Part shown: piece by piece, positions 1 to 12,547 of the stretch
How positions within the stretch are numbered: the stretch's first letter is position 1
How the letters are laid out: each line of letters opens with the position of its first letter
Source: Paguma larvata
Lineage: Eukaryota > Chordata > Mammalia > Carnivora > Viverridae
Assembly: GCA_030068075.1 (NCBI GenBank)
Contig: CM057829.1
Span: 85,489,132-85,553,131, forward strand
Direction: 5' to 3'
Length of the DNA stretch: 64,000 bases
Made by a program: the position numbers and the translations under genes
Notes under the pieces: model-generated
Told to the model about the DNA's origin: nothing
Database searches by the model: none
The model's input: only the letters and a program-made list of their open reading frames with translations

Positions 1-139
1 TGTTTGGAAAACTAGGTCAGAAAGCCCTGATGGAGGCCATCTTTAGTTCCAATATTAATGCAAACAATGGGGATGGGCTGTAAAACAGATTTGCAAAACT
101 ACCATCTGCAAAAATCAAAATTAGTTGAAAATGACAGAG

Positions 140-365
140 GGGTGCCTGGGTGGCTCAGTCGGTTGAGCGGCCAACTTCAGCTCAGGTCATTATCTCATAG
201 TCTGTGAGTTCGAGCCCCATATCGGGCTCTGTGCTGACAGCTCAGAGCCTGGAGCCTGCTTCGGATTCTGTGTCTCCCTCTCTCTCTCTGCCCTTCCCCT
301 GTACATACTCTCTGTCTCTCAAAAATAAATTTAAAAAAAAGTTAAAAAATTAAAAAAGAAAGAAA
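140..365 (+). mobile_element. CAN-SINE (SINEC), felid type
   Basis: Carnivore tRNA-Lys-derived SINE: tRNA-like head with box A/B-like internal promoter (GGTGGCTCAG and GTTCGAGCC motifs), CT-rich middle, AAATAAA and A-rich tail. It is mobilised by L1 machinery and codes for no protein. An imperfect 13-bp TSD flanks it (127-139 and 366-378, gaaaatgaca/cggag type, one mismatch). Confidence 0.95.
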
Positions 366-379
366 GAAAATGACGGAGA

Positions 380-1198
380 CTCTATTATTCATATCCCTGG
401 GGATAAATAAATAAATAAATAAATAAAGAGGGAGAAATCGCAAATACATTCCCCTTTTAACTCTCATCTATCAGACCAGACTTCAGTTTTTATTTTAGCC
501 TTCTGCTCCTCCCTACTCATTCCCCATTTGTCTAAAGAGTGCAGTGATGCCTTTCTCTGAGTAAGAAATATGGACAAAATATTCAGAGATAATTGGAATC
601 GTATTGGCCATCACCTTATTACATTCTGAGCCTTTCAGCAGGAACGCAGTTCATTTTAAGATCAGACTCTCACATCTCCTTAATGGTTACTCGCTGTTGC
701 CGTGACTGTTATTCACTTGGAAGCTTAGAGTGGTCAAAATAATAAAGGCATCTGAGAGCCCACTTATACGCAAAATGTCCTAGCACACACAGGTCATCAA
801 ATGACAACAGACAGTTAGGGTTCCTTTAGGTCACCCAAAAGAAAAAAGTCTAATGATCAAAACAACCTTTTCTTTCCATAATCATTCAAAGCTAAACACC
901 ATTAGGAATTCAAATAACACATCACTGGAAAGAGGTTGCCTGGCTCCAGCACGTTCTCATTCTGTCCTGTGAATGAATGACTGAATGTCTTCCTGCCAAT
1001 CTTTGAAATCCACTGAGGCCATGTTAAAAACACTTACTCTCAAAGACAGAAAGAAAAAGTTGATCATGGGTGTCTCTATATATCAAGCTCTGGTTTATCC
1101 AGGTATAACTTCTCTTTGACATTTCCCCAGCTTTCAGTGGCAACTTTTCTATGTCCCAGAAATCTTAGAAAAAGCAAAGACATGAACTATGCTTAGTC
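380..1198. other. Unannotated A+T-rich stretch
   Basis: Apart from a short (ATAA)n run at about 399-427, I see no gene, recognisable repeat or conserved motif here. Confidence 0.5.
399..427. repeat. (ATAA)n microsatellite
   Basis: About seven near-perfect tandem AAAT units, close to the 3' end of the SINE at 140-365. Confidence 0.9.
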
Positions 1199-1213
1199 AA
1201 AGCTGGCTTTCCA

Positions 1214-1449
1214 GGGGCGCCTGGGTGGCTCAGTCAGTTAAGCGTCCAACTCTGGCTCAGGTCATGATCTCGTGGTTTTGTGAGTTTGAGCCCCGCGTCA
1301 GGCTCTGTGCTGACAGCTCAGAGCCTGGAGCCTGCTTCTGATTCTGTGTCTCCCCCTCTCTCTGCCCTTCCCATGCTCATGCTCTGTCTCTCTCTCTCAA
1401 TAATAAATAAAAAACATTAAAAAACATTAAAAACAGAAAACAAAAAAAC
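1214..1449 (+). mobile_element. CAN-SINE (SINEC), felid type
   Basis: Complete copy with TSD aaagctggctttcca at 1199-1213 and a copy with one mismatch at 1450-1464. The A-rich tail has decayed into an AAAAACA-like series. Confidence 0.95.
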
Positions 1450-1717
1450 AAAGTTGGCTTTCCAAAAACAAATGTAAGAGCTAGAGAATGGCTGCTTCTT
1501 CTGCAGCTCGTTCTGGATGATTATGCATTAGACATCAACATCAACCAGGCATCATCATAACCCAATTCCTCTTGCCTCCTCCTGTGACAAACTCACATTC
1601 TCAATAATAGATCTTGAGTTGGGGGAAGGTTAAGTTAAATTACATAGTTAATTATGCCAATTAATTCCTACTACATTTTACATTGTCACTCACTTATAAA
1701 ATATTTGAATTATATAT

Positions 1718-1929
1718 TTTTTAATGTTTTTTTTTATTTTGAGAGAAAGCATGCGCACAAGGGCATGAGCTGGGGAGGGGCAGAGGAAGAGAGAGAGAGA
1801 ATCCCAGGCAGGCTTCACACTGTCAGCACAGAGCCCAATATGGTGCGGGAACTCACGAACTGTGATATCATAACTTGAGCTGAAATCAAGAGTCAGATGC
1901 CCAAACCGCTGAGCCACCCAGGTGCCCCC
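1718..1929 (-). mobile_element. CAN-SINE (SINEC), inverted
   Basis: Reverse complement of the family: T-rich start, GAGAGA tract, ending gagccacccaggtgcccc. The flanks tgaattatat (1706-1715) and tgagttacat (1930-1939) look like a decayed TSD. Confidence 0.93.
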
Positions 1930-1939
1930 TGAGTTACAT

Positions 1940-2600
1940 TTTCAAAGAAATCACTGTGCTGGATACTATAAGTCTTAATTGGATGTAAACAAGCCAGGAT
2001 CCATTTTTTATCCTGCAAACGATGCAATGATTTTCAAGCAGTAAGGAGCTATTTAAATTCCCACTCCTGCCACTGTCCTACTTCTCAAAACTCCTTCAAA
2101 TTCGCACATCTATAACATCTTTGGAGTAAATAAAATGACTGACTAAAAAAAAGGATAGGATCAAAAATATAAAATAAGAATTTTCTATACACCATCTGGT
2201 TTGGAGTTGATTATTAACAGTGGCCTAACTACAGAATAAGACCAATCATTTGTTAGAAAGCAGGTGACCCAGATATCTAAGAAGTGTGGGAATTACCAGT
2301 GAGGATATTTAGAAGTAGAATATAGTTGGCTGCTACAAACTAGAAACGAAATATTTACTCAGGGTCCACTATATGTGGGTAACGGGGCTTTATTTGACAG
2401 TGTTTGGGAAATACGGTTAAATACCAAATCTCTGATACAGACATCCTCTCCACAACGGTATCAGAAAAAGAACACACTATACCCAAAAGAAAGGAACTTT
2501 CATATGTTTATGACAGGAGGTAGTTTTGCAACTTAAAGCAAAGTGCCCCTGAAGGTGGGCTCCTACCCTCCCACTGAAACTGGAGAGGAGCTTGGTATAT
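1940..2600. other. Unannotated stretch
   Basis: A+T-rich DNA without a recognisable gene or repeat. Confidence 0.45.
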
Positions 2601-2671
2601 ATATGTATTCTTGGTATATGTGTGTGTATGTGTGTGTGTATGTATATATATATATATTTATGTATATATAT
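2594..2671. repeat. TA/TG mixed microsatellite
   Basis: Alternating TATATA and TGTGTG tracts that run into the T-rich end of the adjacent inverted SINE, so it probably grew from or beside the SINE poly(A) tail. Confidence 0.85.
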
Positions 2672-2864
2672 TCTTTTTTTTACCATGAGTGCAATGTTGC
2701 GGGGCAGGGGGGCAGAGAGAGCAAGGCAGAGGAAGGATCCTAAGCAGACTCCACCCTGTCAGCACAGAGCCTGATCCGGGGCTCAAACTCATGAACTTTG
2801 AGATCAGGACCTGTGCCGAAATCAAGAGTTGGATGCTTAACCAACTGAGCCACACAGGCGCCCC
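2671..2864 (-). mobile_element. CAN-SINE (SINEC), inverted
   Basis: Inverted copy ending gagccacacaggcgcccc at 2864. The CT-rich part is diverged and the TSD is not clear. Confidence 0.9.
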
Positions 2865-2956
2865 TTGGGATTTATATTTTAAAGCAGCAATGGCTCCCAG
2901 AGCCTTGAAAAAGAAATGCCTGAGTCATAAAGCCGATAAAAACCCTATCTAGTCTA

Positions 2957-2971
2957 CACACACACACATAC

Positions 2972-3007
<36 letters not shown>
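2957..3007. repeat. (CA)n microsatellite
   Basis: About 50 bp of CA dinucleotides with two interruptions, then (TC)n. Likely length-variable. Confidence 0.95.
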
Positions 3008-3050
3008 CTCTCTCTAAGAGAGGAAAAAGTACATGCAATTACAATTTTCT

Positions 3051-3264
3051 TTTTTTTTAATTTTTTTTAACATTTATTCATTTTTGAGAGTAAGAGAGAC
3101 AGAGCATGAGTGGGGGAGGGGCAGAAAGACACAGAATCTGAAGCAGGCTCAAGGTTCTGACCGGTCAGCCCAGAGCCTGATGAGGGGCTCGAACTCACAG
3201 ACTGCGAGATCATGACCTGAGCTAAAGTCGGACACTTAACCAACTGAGCCATCCAGGTGTCCCA
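3051..3264 (-). mobile_element. CAN-SINE (SINEC), inverted
   Basis: Inverted copy with a perfect 15-bp TSD, caattacaattttct, at 3036-3050 and 3265-3279. The perfect TSD suggests a fairly recent insertion. Confidence 0.96.
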
Positions 3265-3279
3265 CAATTACAATTTTCT

Positions 3280-4414
3280 AAAGTATATGATCTAAGAAAA
3301 AAGGAGGGAGAAATTTCTTCCCTTATTTACAATAGAATTAAGCTGCTTTTTTAAATTTTTCATTTGTCATTAAAAGAGTAATTCTCAACTTCCAGTCTCT
3401 TCCTGATGTCACATAGATCTGAACTTTGCTCTCAAACTCACATGTCTTCATCACTTCCCATGCAAATCTTTGCAACATCCATCTGCCTTGGGGCTTTCCT
3501 GCTGCATAGTAAAAACTCAGCAGTTGGCAGCTGCCAGCAGGGAGGAGGATAATATACTCATTTACTCTGAGACTGGGCAAAGGACCGGTTGTTGGATTAT
3601 CTCACAAGTAGCTGGAATCAGAGTCTGTAGAGTGTTCCAACTGTTGGGGAAATATAATTAAAAACAAAATCTCTTCCCAACCCAGAAGACCTCTATACAA
3701 AGATACAAGGAAAAGAAAATAATTTTATTATTGAATAAACTTCAACCTGAATGTGATACTGGTCACAGGCAATCTGCTAAAGAGATGGCAAAGACAAAAA
3801 AAGTGTACTCTTTTATACAGCTAAGTGCATACAACCCATGACATTCATGTTTTCAAGATAAAATTGCTAATTTTCTCATGTCTTGATGACTGGAAGTAGG
3901 GATTGCAATTTGGAGTCAGGTGACAGCTGAAGTTAGGCTCATAATCTCCCAGGAGAATGTGAGATAGGGTTTTATCTTCCGTGATGATTACATTTCTGAA
4001 GGATGGTTTTCACTGGGTCCTTGAGGGAACTTTCTTAAATTGTGAAACTAGCAAAAGGCTTATTTAGCATTTTACCTTTCACAAGAAGGTAAAGGAACTG
4101 GGGGCTTAGGGCTGCATAGTACATCTAGGGAGGCTGGGCATGAAATTTCAAGACGAAACTCATACCCGAGTTTGGCAAAGAAGCTTTCCGAAGTATTTCA
4201 TGAGCTTGAAACATGGATATCCAGGTGACCAGTGAAGATGTTTTGTATAAATATTCTTATTTTCATTGCCTAACCAGAGATAAAGGGAGGAAACTTCTTA
4301 TTGATATTTCTTGTCAGCCAGTAATGGGAACAAAGTAACTCAAAGCAGAGTTCTCTTATTTCTCAAATAATAAAATGTAATATTCTTACACTCAATGTGG
4401 TAGTGTTCAGACCG
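3280..4414. other. Unannotated stretch
   Basis: Short stop-bounded frames only, none resembling a known protein. No repeat recognised. Confidence 0.45.
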
Positions 4415-4650
4415 GCCACATTTATTTACTGCCTGTTATATATCAGTCACTATTCCATGTAAATAAGACCCTGAAGATCCCTACTGTCATGGAGATTATA
4501 ATGCAATAGAAAAATCACACAAGTAGGTATTAATAATCAAGAAGGGTGTGTTATGAAATAAGAAGTAGAGATGGTATAGAGCCCAACATTTGAGGTATCA
4601 AGGAAGGTTTCCAGATACTAATAAGTCCCAACTGAGACTCAAATGAAGAA
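4415..4650 (-). mobile_element. L2 LINE 3' fragment, inverted
   Basis: Diverged reverse complement of the L2 3' end: tatttactgcctgttatat..., then a catggagattataatgcaat block that matches the known catggagcttacattctag segment. Ancient and non-functional. Confidence 0.6.
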
Positions 4651-6041
4651 TCGGTGTTATTAGGTTTAAGTACAATACCCTAAAGGTACAATAATGGATT
4701 TAAAATGATGACCTCCAGATTGAAAACATTTTAATTTTCCAAAAATATTTTTACTGAAGTAAGGAAGTGTGGTCTAGATCTTAGAAATATTTCCACCGAA
4801 ATAATTAAACTTCAAAAAGGAAAACTTTCATTATTCAGAAAATGCTTTTATTCATCTCATTTCCTTAACGATTTCAGACAAAGTGTTCCTTTGTTTTCTG
4901 AACGTCAGATTTGACTGCTTAAGTCTTCAGGAAACGTTCAAGGAATAACTTAGCATAAAGAGGAGACTAAGTTTCTGACTGATTTTTCCAAATTCTTTCA
5001 TTCTTTACCCAACCGACTTCTATAGAACATGGGTATTCCAGCAGCTGTTGTTGGTAACAACATAAAAAATGGCCTTTCCTTTTCTTCAAGTATCGTTCTA
5101 TACCTGATTAGCAGGTATAGAAACAATTATTAGCTACCTGCCATGATTGATGCTTCCCAAAGTCACACTATAATGCAGTTAGCATCCTTCCACCACCAGC
5201 AGATTGGGAACACAAATTTTAATAACTGACCATACACCCTTGAGGTTGCTACCAGTTCAGGATGCTCATTATCTTTAAAGGCTGTACCATAACTGATTGG
5301 TTCACTACTACTATTTCTGATCACATCTGTTTAAAGGTGGATTGCAGCATATTCTTTCAGCCTATCTTCTGCTGTCCACTTTACCCATAGAAAAAAGGGA
5401 TAGCCTAATAACGCCCTCAAAAAAAAAAAAGAAAAAAAATCCACATGTACAAGAACATTCTTCTATTGAGAAATTGAGAAATCTGTTTTAAAAGTAAGGC
5501 AATATTTTACCTGTTTTTAACTTACAGGTGAGAGAAAAATGAGTAGATCACTGAATTCTGAAATCATATAAACTTCTTTAGTACCTATTTCACAATAGCT
5601 CAGCCAGGAAAAATAAACAGTTTATTTCATTGAATAAAATGGATATTTTCAGTAGAAGAAATTCAATGGAAGGAGAATGCAAACTCAACTTAGATAGACT
5701 TATTATTATTATTTCTTGATGGAATTTAAGTGTTCTTAGATTCCAGGCCACTGTAAATATACAGTAAGAGACAGATAATAGTAAATAGGTTCTTCAGTTG
5801 AGTTTTTAAAAGTTAAATATTAGTATGTAATGACACTATACATTAAATGGAAGTTAATCCTTAAATTGGAAATTTAGGTATAATTGCAACTAATCAATTA
5901 ATTGTATAATTACCAAGTATAAATGAGCTGCCTGCTATAAGCTGTGTTGTGGGTAACTTTTTAATTAGGTCTATGTCTTCAGAAACAAAATAATCCATCA
6001 ACACCATGTTATTCAACAACCGAATGATTAAGCAATGAAAT
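4651..6041. other. Unannotated stretch
   Basis: A+T-rich DNA with a short A-run at about 5419-5440. I see no gene and no assignable repeat. Confidence 0.45.
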
Positions 6042-6054
6042 TAAAAGGAATGTA

Positions 6055-6262
6055 GGGGCGCCTGGGTGGCTCAGTCGGTTAAGTGTCTGACTTCGGCTCA
6101 GGTCATGATCTCACGGTTCATGAGTTTGAGCCCAGGCTCTGTGCTGACAGCTTAGAGCCTAGAGCCTGCTTCAGATTCTGTATCTCCCTCTCTCTCTGCC
6201 CCATCCCCGCTCATGCTCTGTCTCTGACTCTCTCGAAAAAAATAAACATTAAAAAATTTTTT
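6055..6262 (+). mobile_element. CAN-SINE (SINEC), felid type
   Basis: Complete copy. TSD about taaaaggaatgta (6042-6054) and aaaaaggaatata near 6263-6275. The middle lacks part of the 'cgcgtcggg' segment found in other copies. Confidence 0.95.
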
Positions 6263-6274
6263 AAAAAGGAATAT

Positions 6275-6711
6275 AAATCCATGCAAATATTCCAAAATAA
6301 CAGTACACAAATTGTAATGATTCTCCCAAATCTCTAGGCTGGCTAGTATATTATCTCATTCAAAACAAAAACAGTTTCATCTCTTTTCAAATTATAAAAT
6401 AATTTCAATTTTTAAAATTTTCATACAATAAAGAAGTTCTATTTTTAAAGAATAAAAATAAAGTCAGCTTTCATAGCTCCACCTAGAAATGGCCACTAAT
6501 GCTTTCTTTTATTTCTTCCGGACTTTTTACTATCCATAAAAATTTTCTTACAAACACCGAATTATTTTTAAGGAACATCCTTCATCTTGTTTCATTTACT
6601 TATTATATTATTAAAAAGCTTTAATAAATCTCTTCATAAATATCATCTTCTTTAACGTATATATTTTTTCAATATATATATTTTCCTTATTTATTTAACT
6701 AATTCATTGTT
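6275..6711. other. Unannotated A+T-rich stretch
   Basis: Very A+T-rich; nothing recognised. Confidence 0.4.
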
Positions 6712-6861
6712 TTAATGTTTATTTATTTTTGAGAGAGAGAGAGGGACAGAGCGTGAGCGGGGCTGTCAGCACAGAGCCCGAAGCGGGGCTTGAACTCACG
6801 AACCAAGAGATCATGACTTGAACTGAAGTCATATGCCCAACCAACTGAACCATCTAGGTCC
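6712..6861 (-). mobile_element. CAN-SINE (SINEC), inverted, internally deleted
   Basis: Inverted copy of about 150 bp. The GAGAGA tract is joined directly to gctgtcagcacagagccc, so roughly 40-50 bp of the usual middle is missing. The head ends accatctaggtccc. Confidence 0.9.
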
Positions 6862-7094
6862 CAATCCATTTTTAAAGCACAATTATTTTCCACATTTCTT
6901 TTTGCTATAAGAAATATAATCAGAAATACTATTTTTACTGTACTTTAATGTACCTTCATAAATTCGTATATCAAAATTGCTGCATCAAAGGGGATGTATT
7001 TAAGATATATGATTTAAAAGCTTTTGTTAAATATATTCAGATTTGTCTCCAAAAGATTGTATCAACTTATTGTCTCATTGGTAGTGTATGAAAT

Positions 7095-7290
7095 GGGGCA
7101 CCTGGGTGGCTCAGCCAATTGAGCAACTGACTCTTGATTTCGGCTCAGGTCATGATCTTGCATGTGGCTTCAAGCCCCACATCGGGCTCTTTGCTGTCAG
7201 CACAGGGCCTGTTTTGGATCCTCCATCCCCCTCTTTGTGCCCCTCCCCCACCTGTACTCTCTCAAAAATAAATAAAACATTTAAAAGAAA
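7095..7290 (+). mobile_element. CAN-SINE (SINEC), felid type
   Basis: Complete but shortened copy. TSD tagtgtatgaaat (7082-7094) and tagtgcatgaaat (7291-7303), one mismatch. Confidence 0.95.
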
Positions 7291-7303
7291 TAGTGCATGA
7301 AAT

Positions 7304-7638
7304 GGCCTGTTTCCTGATGCTTTCACCAACACTATTTTCTATCAACATTTTTACAACATTGTCACACTGGTTTGGTTTTTCAAAGTTTAAGGAGGAATTG
7401 CAAAGAGGAGACTTTGGGGATAATAGATACGTTCCTTTCCTTGATTATAATGTTTAAGTTATATATGTGCATATACATATATAAATTCATCAACTATATA
7501 CTCCAAATATGTGCAGTTTATGGTATTTCATTTATACCCCAATAAGGCTGAAAAAAAAAGAAAATAACCCAACATAAAGGCAAGGCAAAAAAAATTGTAT
7601 GTTTTTAATGTTTCTTGGATTATTGGAGAAGTTAAATA
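7304..7638. other. Unannotated stretch
   Basis: A+T-rich with a short (TATATA) patch near 7462-7485; nothing else recognised. Confidence 0.4.
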
Positions 7639-7650
7639 ATTTTAGGTACC

Positions 7651-7851
7651 TTTTTTTTTTTAAGTTTATTCCTTAATTTTAATTTTTTTGGGGAGGGGCA
7701 TGGCAAAGAGAGAGGGAGAGAGAAAATCCCAAGCAGGTTCCCCACTACCAGTGCAGAGCTCAATGCTGTGCTTGGTCCCGCAAGCTGTGAGATCATGACC
7801 TGAGCCGAAATCAAGTCAGATGGTTAACCAACTGAGCCACCCTGGTGCCCC
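7651..7851 (-). mobile_element. CAN-SINE (SINEC), inverted
   Basis: Inverted copy, T10 start, head ending gagccaccctggtgcccc. Flanks ttttaggtacc (about 7640-7650) and taaagttaggtgc (about 7852-7864) are a weak TSD candidate. Confidence 0.92.
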
Positions 7852-7864
7852 TAAAGTTAGGTGC

Positions 7865-9289
7865 TTATGGGCCATTAGGCAATTGTTTTTTTTTTTACTA
7901 TTGACTTGTGTGTACTCTTTGTAAATTAATAATGTATATAAATATATTACATAATTATACATATATTACATTATTACACAGAAATTACATAATTGCACAT
8001 ATATTACATATACGATCAAATATGTATTACATAATACATGAAAATACATTTTCCAAGTTTGCCTATTTTGATTCTGCTATATTTGGTCACCAGCAGTTTC
8101 AAACAGTCATGTAGCAAAATCTACTAATCTTCTCAATTGTCAGGGCAGGGTCCTGTAGCACTGTTTCTGAAGCCGTAACATGTTCCAAGTCTCTTTTGAA
8201 GGAGGTCTACTCACTGTCCCCTGGCTGCTTTTGAAGCTCAAGCTGGAACCAACGTGGGTTTCAGAGGACACAGAAGCCACTCATCTTCTTTCAACCTTCC
8301 TTTTTCTAGACAGCAAAAGTTCTTACAGCTCTCACAAAGAGTCACACACTTGTCTTTAGAAACTTCACATATACTGTGTTGAATCCTCAAATGAAACGAA
8401 CTTGACAATTTTGGGCTTACAAAAATGGAAACTGTATTGGACTCTACTTAATAGGCAGACTCAGGTACATATCAGAGATTTGGGAGTCCGGATCACTCAG
8501 CAGCATCAACCTGCAAAGAGGTGGATTTCTTGGAGGCAAAAAGTCCTGCATGGAGAGAGCAAAGCTCTTGCACGGAGAGAAGATTGTGATCTATGTGTAT
8601 AAAATCATCCGGTGCTGTCAGGGCGAGAGACTGAGAACAGCTGCAGATGTGACAGGTGTGCCATCCGTTTCTAGGGCCAGGGTAAGCCTAATTCACTTCA
8701 CACAGAGCCGCGCTGTGCAGGCTTTCAAATTACTGATGACCCAGCACTGGCTTTCCCATCATCCTGCTTCTCAACTCTACTCCAGAGAAAAGGGATGGCA
8801 GGAGGTGAAATTACCGCTGCCACCTAAGTAAGGAAGCTTGTGCAAAACCAAAGGAATTCAAAATAGGAGGAAAGGCCAGGTTTGGGGGAGACATAGCATA
8901 TAGCAAGGGTATATTGGTCTTCACTGGGCCCCTGAGAGTGCTGGCTCAGCTCAGGTGACAGCACCAACTACAAGTCTAGTTTAAAACTACGTTCCATAAT
9001 AGCAATTGGACACATACTGAGAAACAAGAGAAACAAGCAGCAAAACTGTTCAGAAAAGCAAGAGTTACAGATGTAAGAACTCCAGAGCAGGAAATGGAGA
9101 AATACAGAACAAGAGTCGTAGAGTCCCACTGGGGTTAAGGAAATACCAGGAAGTTATTTGTGGGGAAGGTAAAGCCATGATCTTTGATGGAAGAGTTGCT
9201 ACTATCATGGGGGGCAGCAGGCTGCTTTCTGGAAAGTATAGAAGCTATATTCCTAAGTAGTTGGCACTCAGTACAGCACTGACTTCAGA
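7865..9289. other. Unannotated stretch upstream of the young L1
   Basis: About 1.4 kb with no recognised gene or repeat. A TA-rich segment (about 7920-8050) repeats cataattacacatatat-like units imperfectly. The L1 insertion site lies just after its right end. Confidence 0.45.
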
Positions 9290-12200
9290 ATGCAGAGATC
9301 AAAGAAAGATTCTGGAGGAAATTTAATAAGCTTTAAAAACTCGGAAATAATCAACCACAGGAGAAAGCCTGGAAAATATTCAAGAACATGGCGGCTAAGA
9401 AATAACCTACTAAAAGATGACTGGGTCAACCAAGCCATCAGAGAAGAAATTAAAAAATATATGGAAACAAATGAAAATGAAAATACAACAATCCAAACGC
9501 TCTGGGATGCAGCAAAGGCAGTCCTGAGAGGGAAATATATTGCAATCCAGGCCCATCTCAAGAAACAAGAAAAATCAATAACACAAATTCTAACAGCACG
9601 CCTAAAGGAACTAGAAGCAGATCAACTAAAACAACCCAAGCCCAGCAGAAAGAGAGAAATAACAAAGATCAGAGCTCAAATTAACCATATGGAGACAGAA
9701 AAGGTAGTGGAACAGATCAATGAAACCAAAAGCTGGTTCTTTGAAAAAATAAACAAAATAGACAAACCTCTAGCCAGGCTTCTCAAAAAGAAAAGAGAGA
9801 GAACTCAAATAAATAAAATCGTGAATGAAAAGGGAGAAATTACAACCAATCCCTCAGAGATACAAGCAATCATCAGAGAATACTATGAAAAATTATATGC
9901 CACCAAACTTGGCAATCTGGAAGAAATGGACAGCTTCCTAAATAGCCACACACTACCAAAACTCAAACGGGAAGAAATAGAAAATTTGAACAGACCCATA
10001 ACTAGTGAAGAAATAGAATCCGTTATTAAAAACATCCCAGCAAATAAAAGCCCTGGACCAGATGGCTTTCCTGCGGAATTTTACCAGACATTTAAAACAG
10101 AGTTAATTCCTATCCTCCTCAAGCTGTTCCAAAAAATTGAAACGGAAGGAAAACTCCCGGACTCATTCTATGAAGCCAGCATCACTTTGATTCCCAAACC
10201 AGATAGAGACCCAGCAAAGAAAGAAAATTACAGGCCAATATCCCTGATGAATATGGATGCAAAAATTCTCAACAAGATACTAGCAAATCGAATCCAACAG
10301 CATATAAAGAGAATTATCCACCATGATCAAGTAGGATTCATCCCTGGGTTGCAGGGCTGGTTCAATATTCGCAAATCAATCAACGTGATACATCACATCA
10401 ACAAAAGAAAAGATAAGAACCATATGATCCTGTCAATAGATGCAGAAAAAGCATTTGACAAAATACAGCATCCTTTCTTAATAAAAACTCTCGAGAAAGT
10501 CGGGATAGAAGGAACATACTTAAACATCATAAAAGCCATATATGAAAAGCCCACAGCTCATATCATCCTCAATGGGGAAAAATTGAAAGACTTCCCCCTG
10601 AGATCAGGAACACGACAGGGGTGTCCACTCTCGCCACTGCTATTTAACATAGTGCTGGAAGTCTTAGCATCAGCAATCAGACAACAAAAGAAAATAAAAG
10701 GCATCAAGATTGGCAAGGAGGAAGTCAAACTTTCACTTTTTGCAGATGACATGATACTTTACATGGAAAACCCGACAGAATCCACCAAAAGCCTACTAGA
10801 ACTGATTCATGATTTCAGCAAAGTTGCAGGATACAAAATCAATGTACAGAAATCGGTGGCATTTCTATACACCAACAATGAAGCAGCAGAAAGAGAAATA
10901 AAGAAGCTAATCCCTTTCACAATTGCACCAAAAACCATAAAATACTTAGGAATAAACCTAACCAAAGATGTGAAAGACCTCTACACTGAAAACTATAAAA
11001 AACTTATGAAGGAAATTGAGGAAGACACAAGGAAATGGAAAAACATCCCATGCTCATGGATTGGAAGAATAAATATTGTCAAAATGGCAATACTACCCAA
11101 AGCAATCTACACATTCAATGCAATCCCAATCAAAATTGCACCAGCATTCTTCTCAAAGCTAGAGCAAACAATCCTAAAATTTGTATGGAACCACAAAAGA
11201 CCTCGAATAGCCAAAGTAATACTGAAGAATAAAACCAAGGTGGGAGGCATCACAATCCCAGACTTTAACCTCTACTACAAAGCGGTGGTCATCAAGACTG
11301 TATGGTATTGGCACAAAAACAGACACATAGACCAATGGAATAGAATAGAAAACTCAGAAATGGACCCGCAAGTATATGGCCAACTAATCTTTGACAAAGC
11401 GGGAAAATGTATCCAATGGAAAAAAGACAGCCTTTTTAACAAATGGTGCTGGGAGAATTGGACAGCAACATGCAAAAGAATGAAACTAGACCACTTTCTT
11501 ACACCACTCACAAAAATAAATTCTAAATGGATAAAAGATCTGAATGTGAGGCAGGAAACCGTCAAAATCCTAGAGGAGAAAACAGGAAAAAGCCTCTTTG
11601 ACCTAAGATGCACAAATTTCTTACTCGACACGTCTCCAAAGGCAAGAGAATTAAAAGCAAAGATGAACTATTGGGACCTCATCAAGATAAAAAGCTTCTG
11701 CACGGCAAAAGAAACAACCAACAAAACGAATAGGCAACCAACGGAATGGGAAAAGATCATCGCAAATGACATATCGGATAAAGGACTAATATCTAAAATT
11801 TATAAAGAACTTACCAAACTCCAAACCCGAAAAACAAACAACCCAGTGAAGAAATGGGCGGAAGATATGAATAGACACTTCTCCAAAGGGGACATTCAGA
11901 TGGCCAACAGACACATGAAACGATGCTCAATGTCACTCATCATCAGGGAAATACAAATCAAAACTACACTGAGATACCACCTCACACCAGTCAGAGTGGC
12001 TAAAATGAACAAATCAGGAAACTATAGATGCTGGCGAGGATGTGGAGAAGTAGGCACCCTCCTACACTGTTGGTGGGAATGCAAACTGGTGCAGCCACTC
12101 TGGAAAACGGTGTGGAGGTTCCTCAAAAAAATGAAAATAGAGCTACCCTATGACCCAGCAATAGCCCTGCTAGGAATCTACCCAAGAGACACAGGAATGC

Positions 12201-12547
12201 TGATGCATAGGAGCACGTGTACCCCAATGTTCATAGCAGCACTTTCGACAATAGCCAAATCATGGAAAGAGACCAAGTGCCCATCAACTGACGAATGGAT
12301 AAAGAAGTTATGGTACTTATATACAATGGACTACTACGTGGCAATGAGAAAAAATGAAATCTGGCCATGTGTAGCAACATGGATGGAACTGGAGGGTATT
12401 ATGTTAAGTGAAATAAGTCAGTCAGAAAAAGACAGATACCATATGTTTCCACGAATAGGTGGACTTTGTGAAACTAAGCAAAAACCAGGGGGAGGGGAAG
12501 AGGGGAAAGAAAAAAAAGACACAGAGAGGGAGGGAGATAAAACATAA
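9290..12547 (+). pseudogene. L1 ORF2 fragment: reverse transcriptase, endonuclease missing, frame open for 1085 codons
   Basis: L1 ORF2p makes cDNA from L1 (and CAN-SINE) RNA at nicked target DNA. A full protein is about 1270 residues: endonuclease, Z, reverse transcriptase and cysteine-rich regions. Here the L1 part begins in codon 21, close to residue 237-240 of the usual protein, so the N-terminal endonuclease is gone through 5' truncation. Without it, autonomous target-primed retrotransposition is not expected. What remains is uninterrupted: [12 protein letters not shown] near codon 253, [13 protein letters not shown] near 442, the catalytic FADD motif at codons 484-487, and a C-terminal C-X3-C-X7-H-X4-C cluster (C914, C918, H926, C931). 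After the usual end near 'FPRIGG' the frame runs about 30 codons into the polypurine 3'UTR. The ATG at 9290 and first 20 codons are host flank, fused in frame by chance. It sits inside a TSD-flanked insertion. Not a host gene; expression is unknown. Confidence 0.93.

Noticed and set aside
140..365. tRNA-Lys-like heads of the SINEs as tRNA genes
   Set aside because: They are SINE promoters with box A/B-like motifs, no complete cloverleaf and long non-tRNA bodies. No true tRNA gene was seen in the window.
8402..8831. Frames of 66-93 codons between SINEs and the young L1
   Set aside because: No similarity to known proteins, no splice or promoter context, and lengths expected by chance.
11275..11631. 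118-codon minus-strand frame, and a 97-codon one at 9268-9561
   Set aside because: Antisense shadows of the young L1 ORF2.
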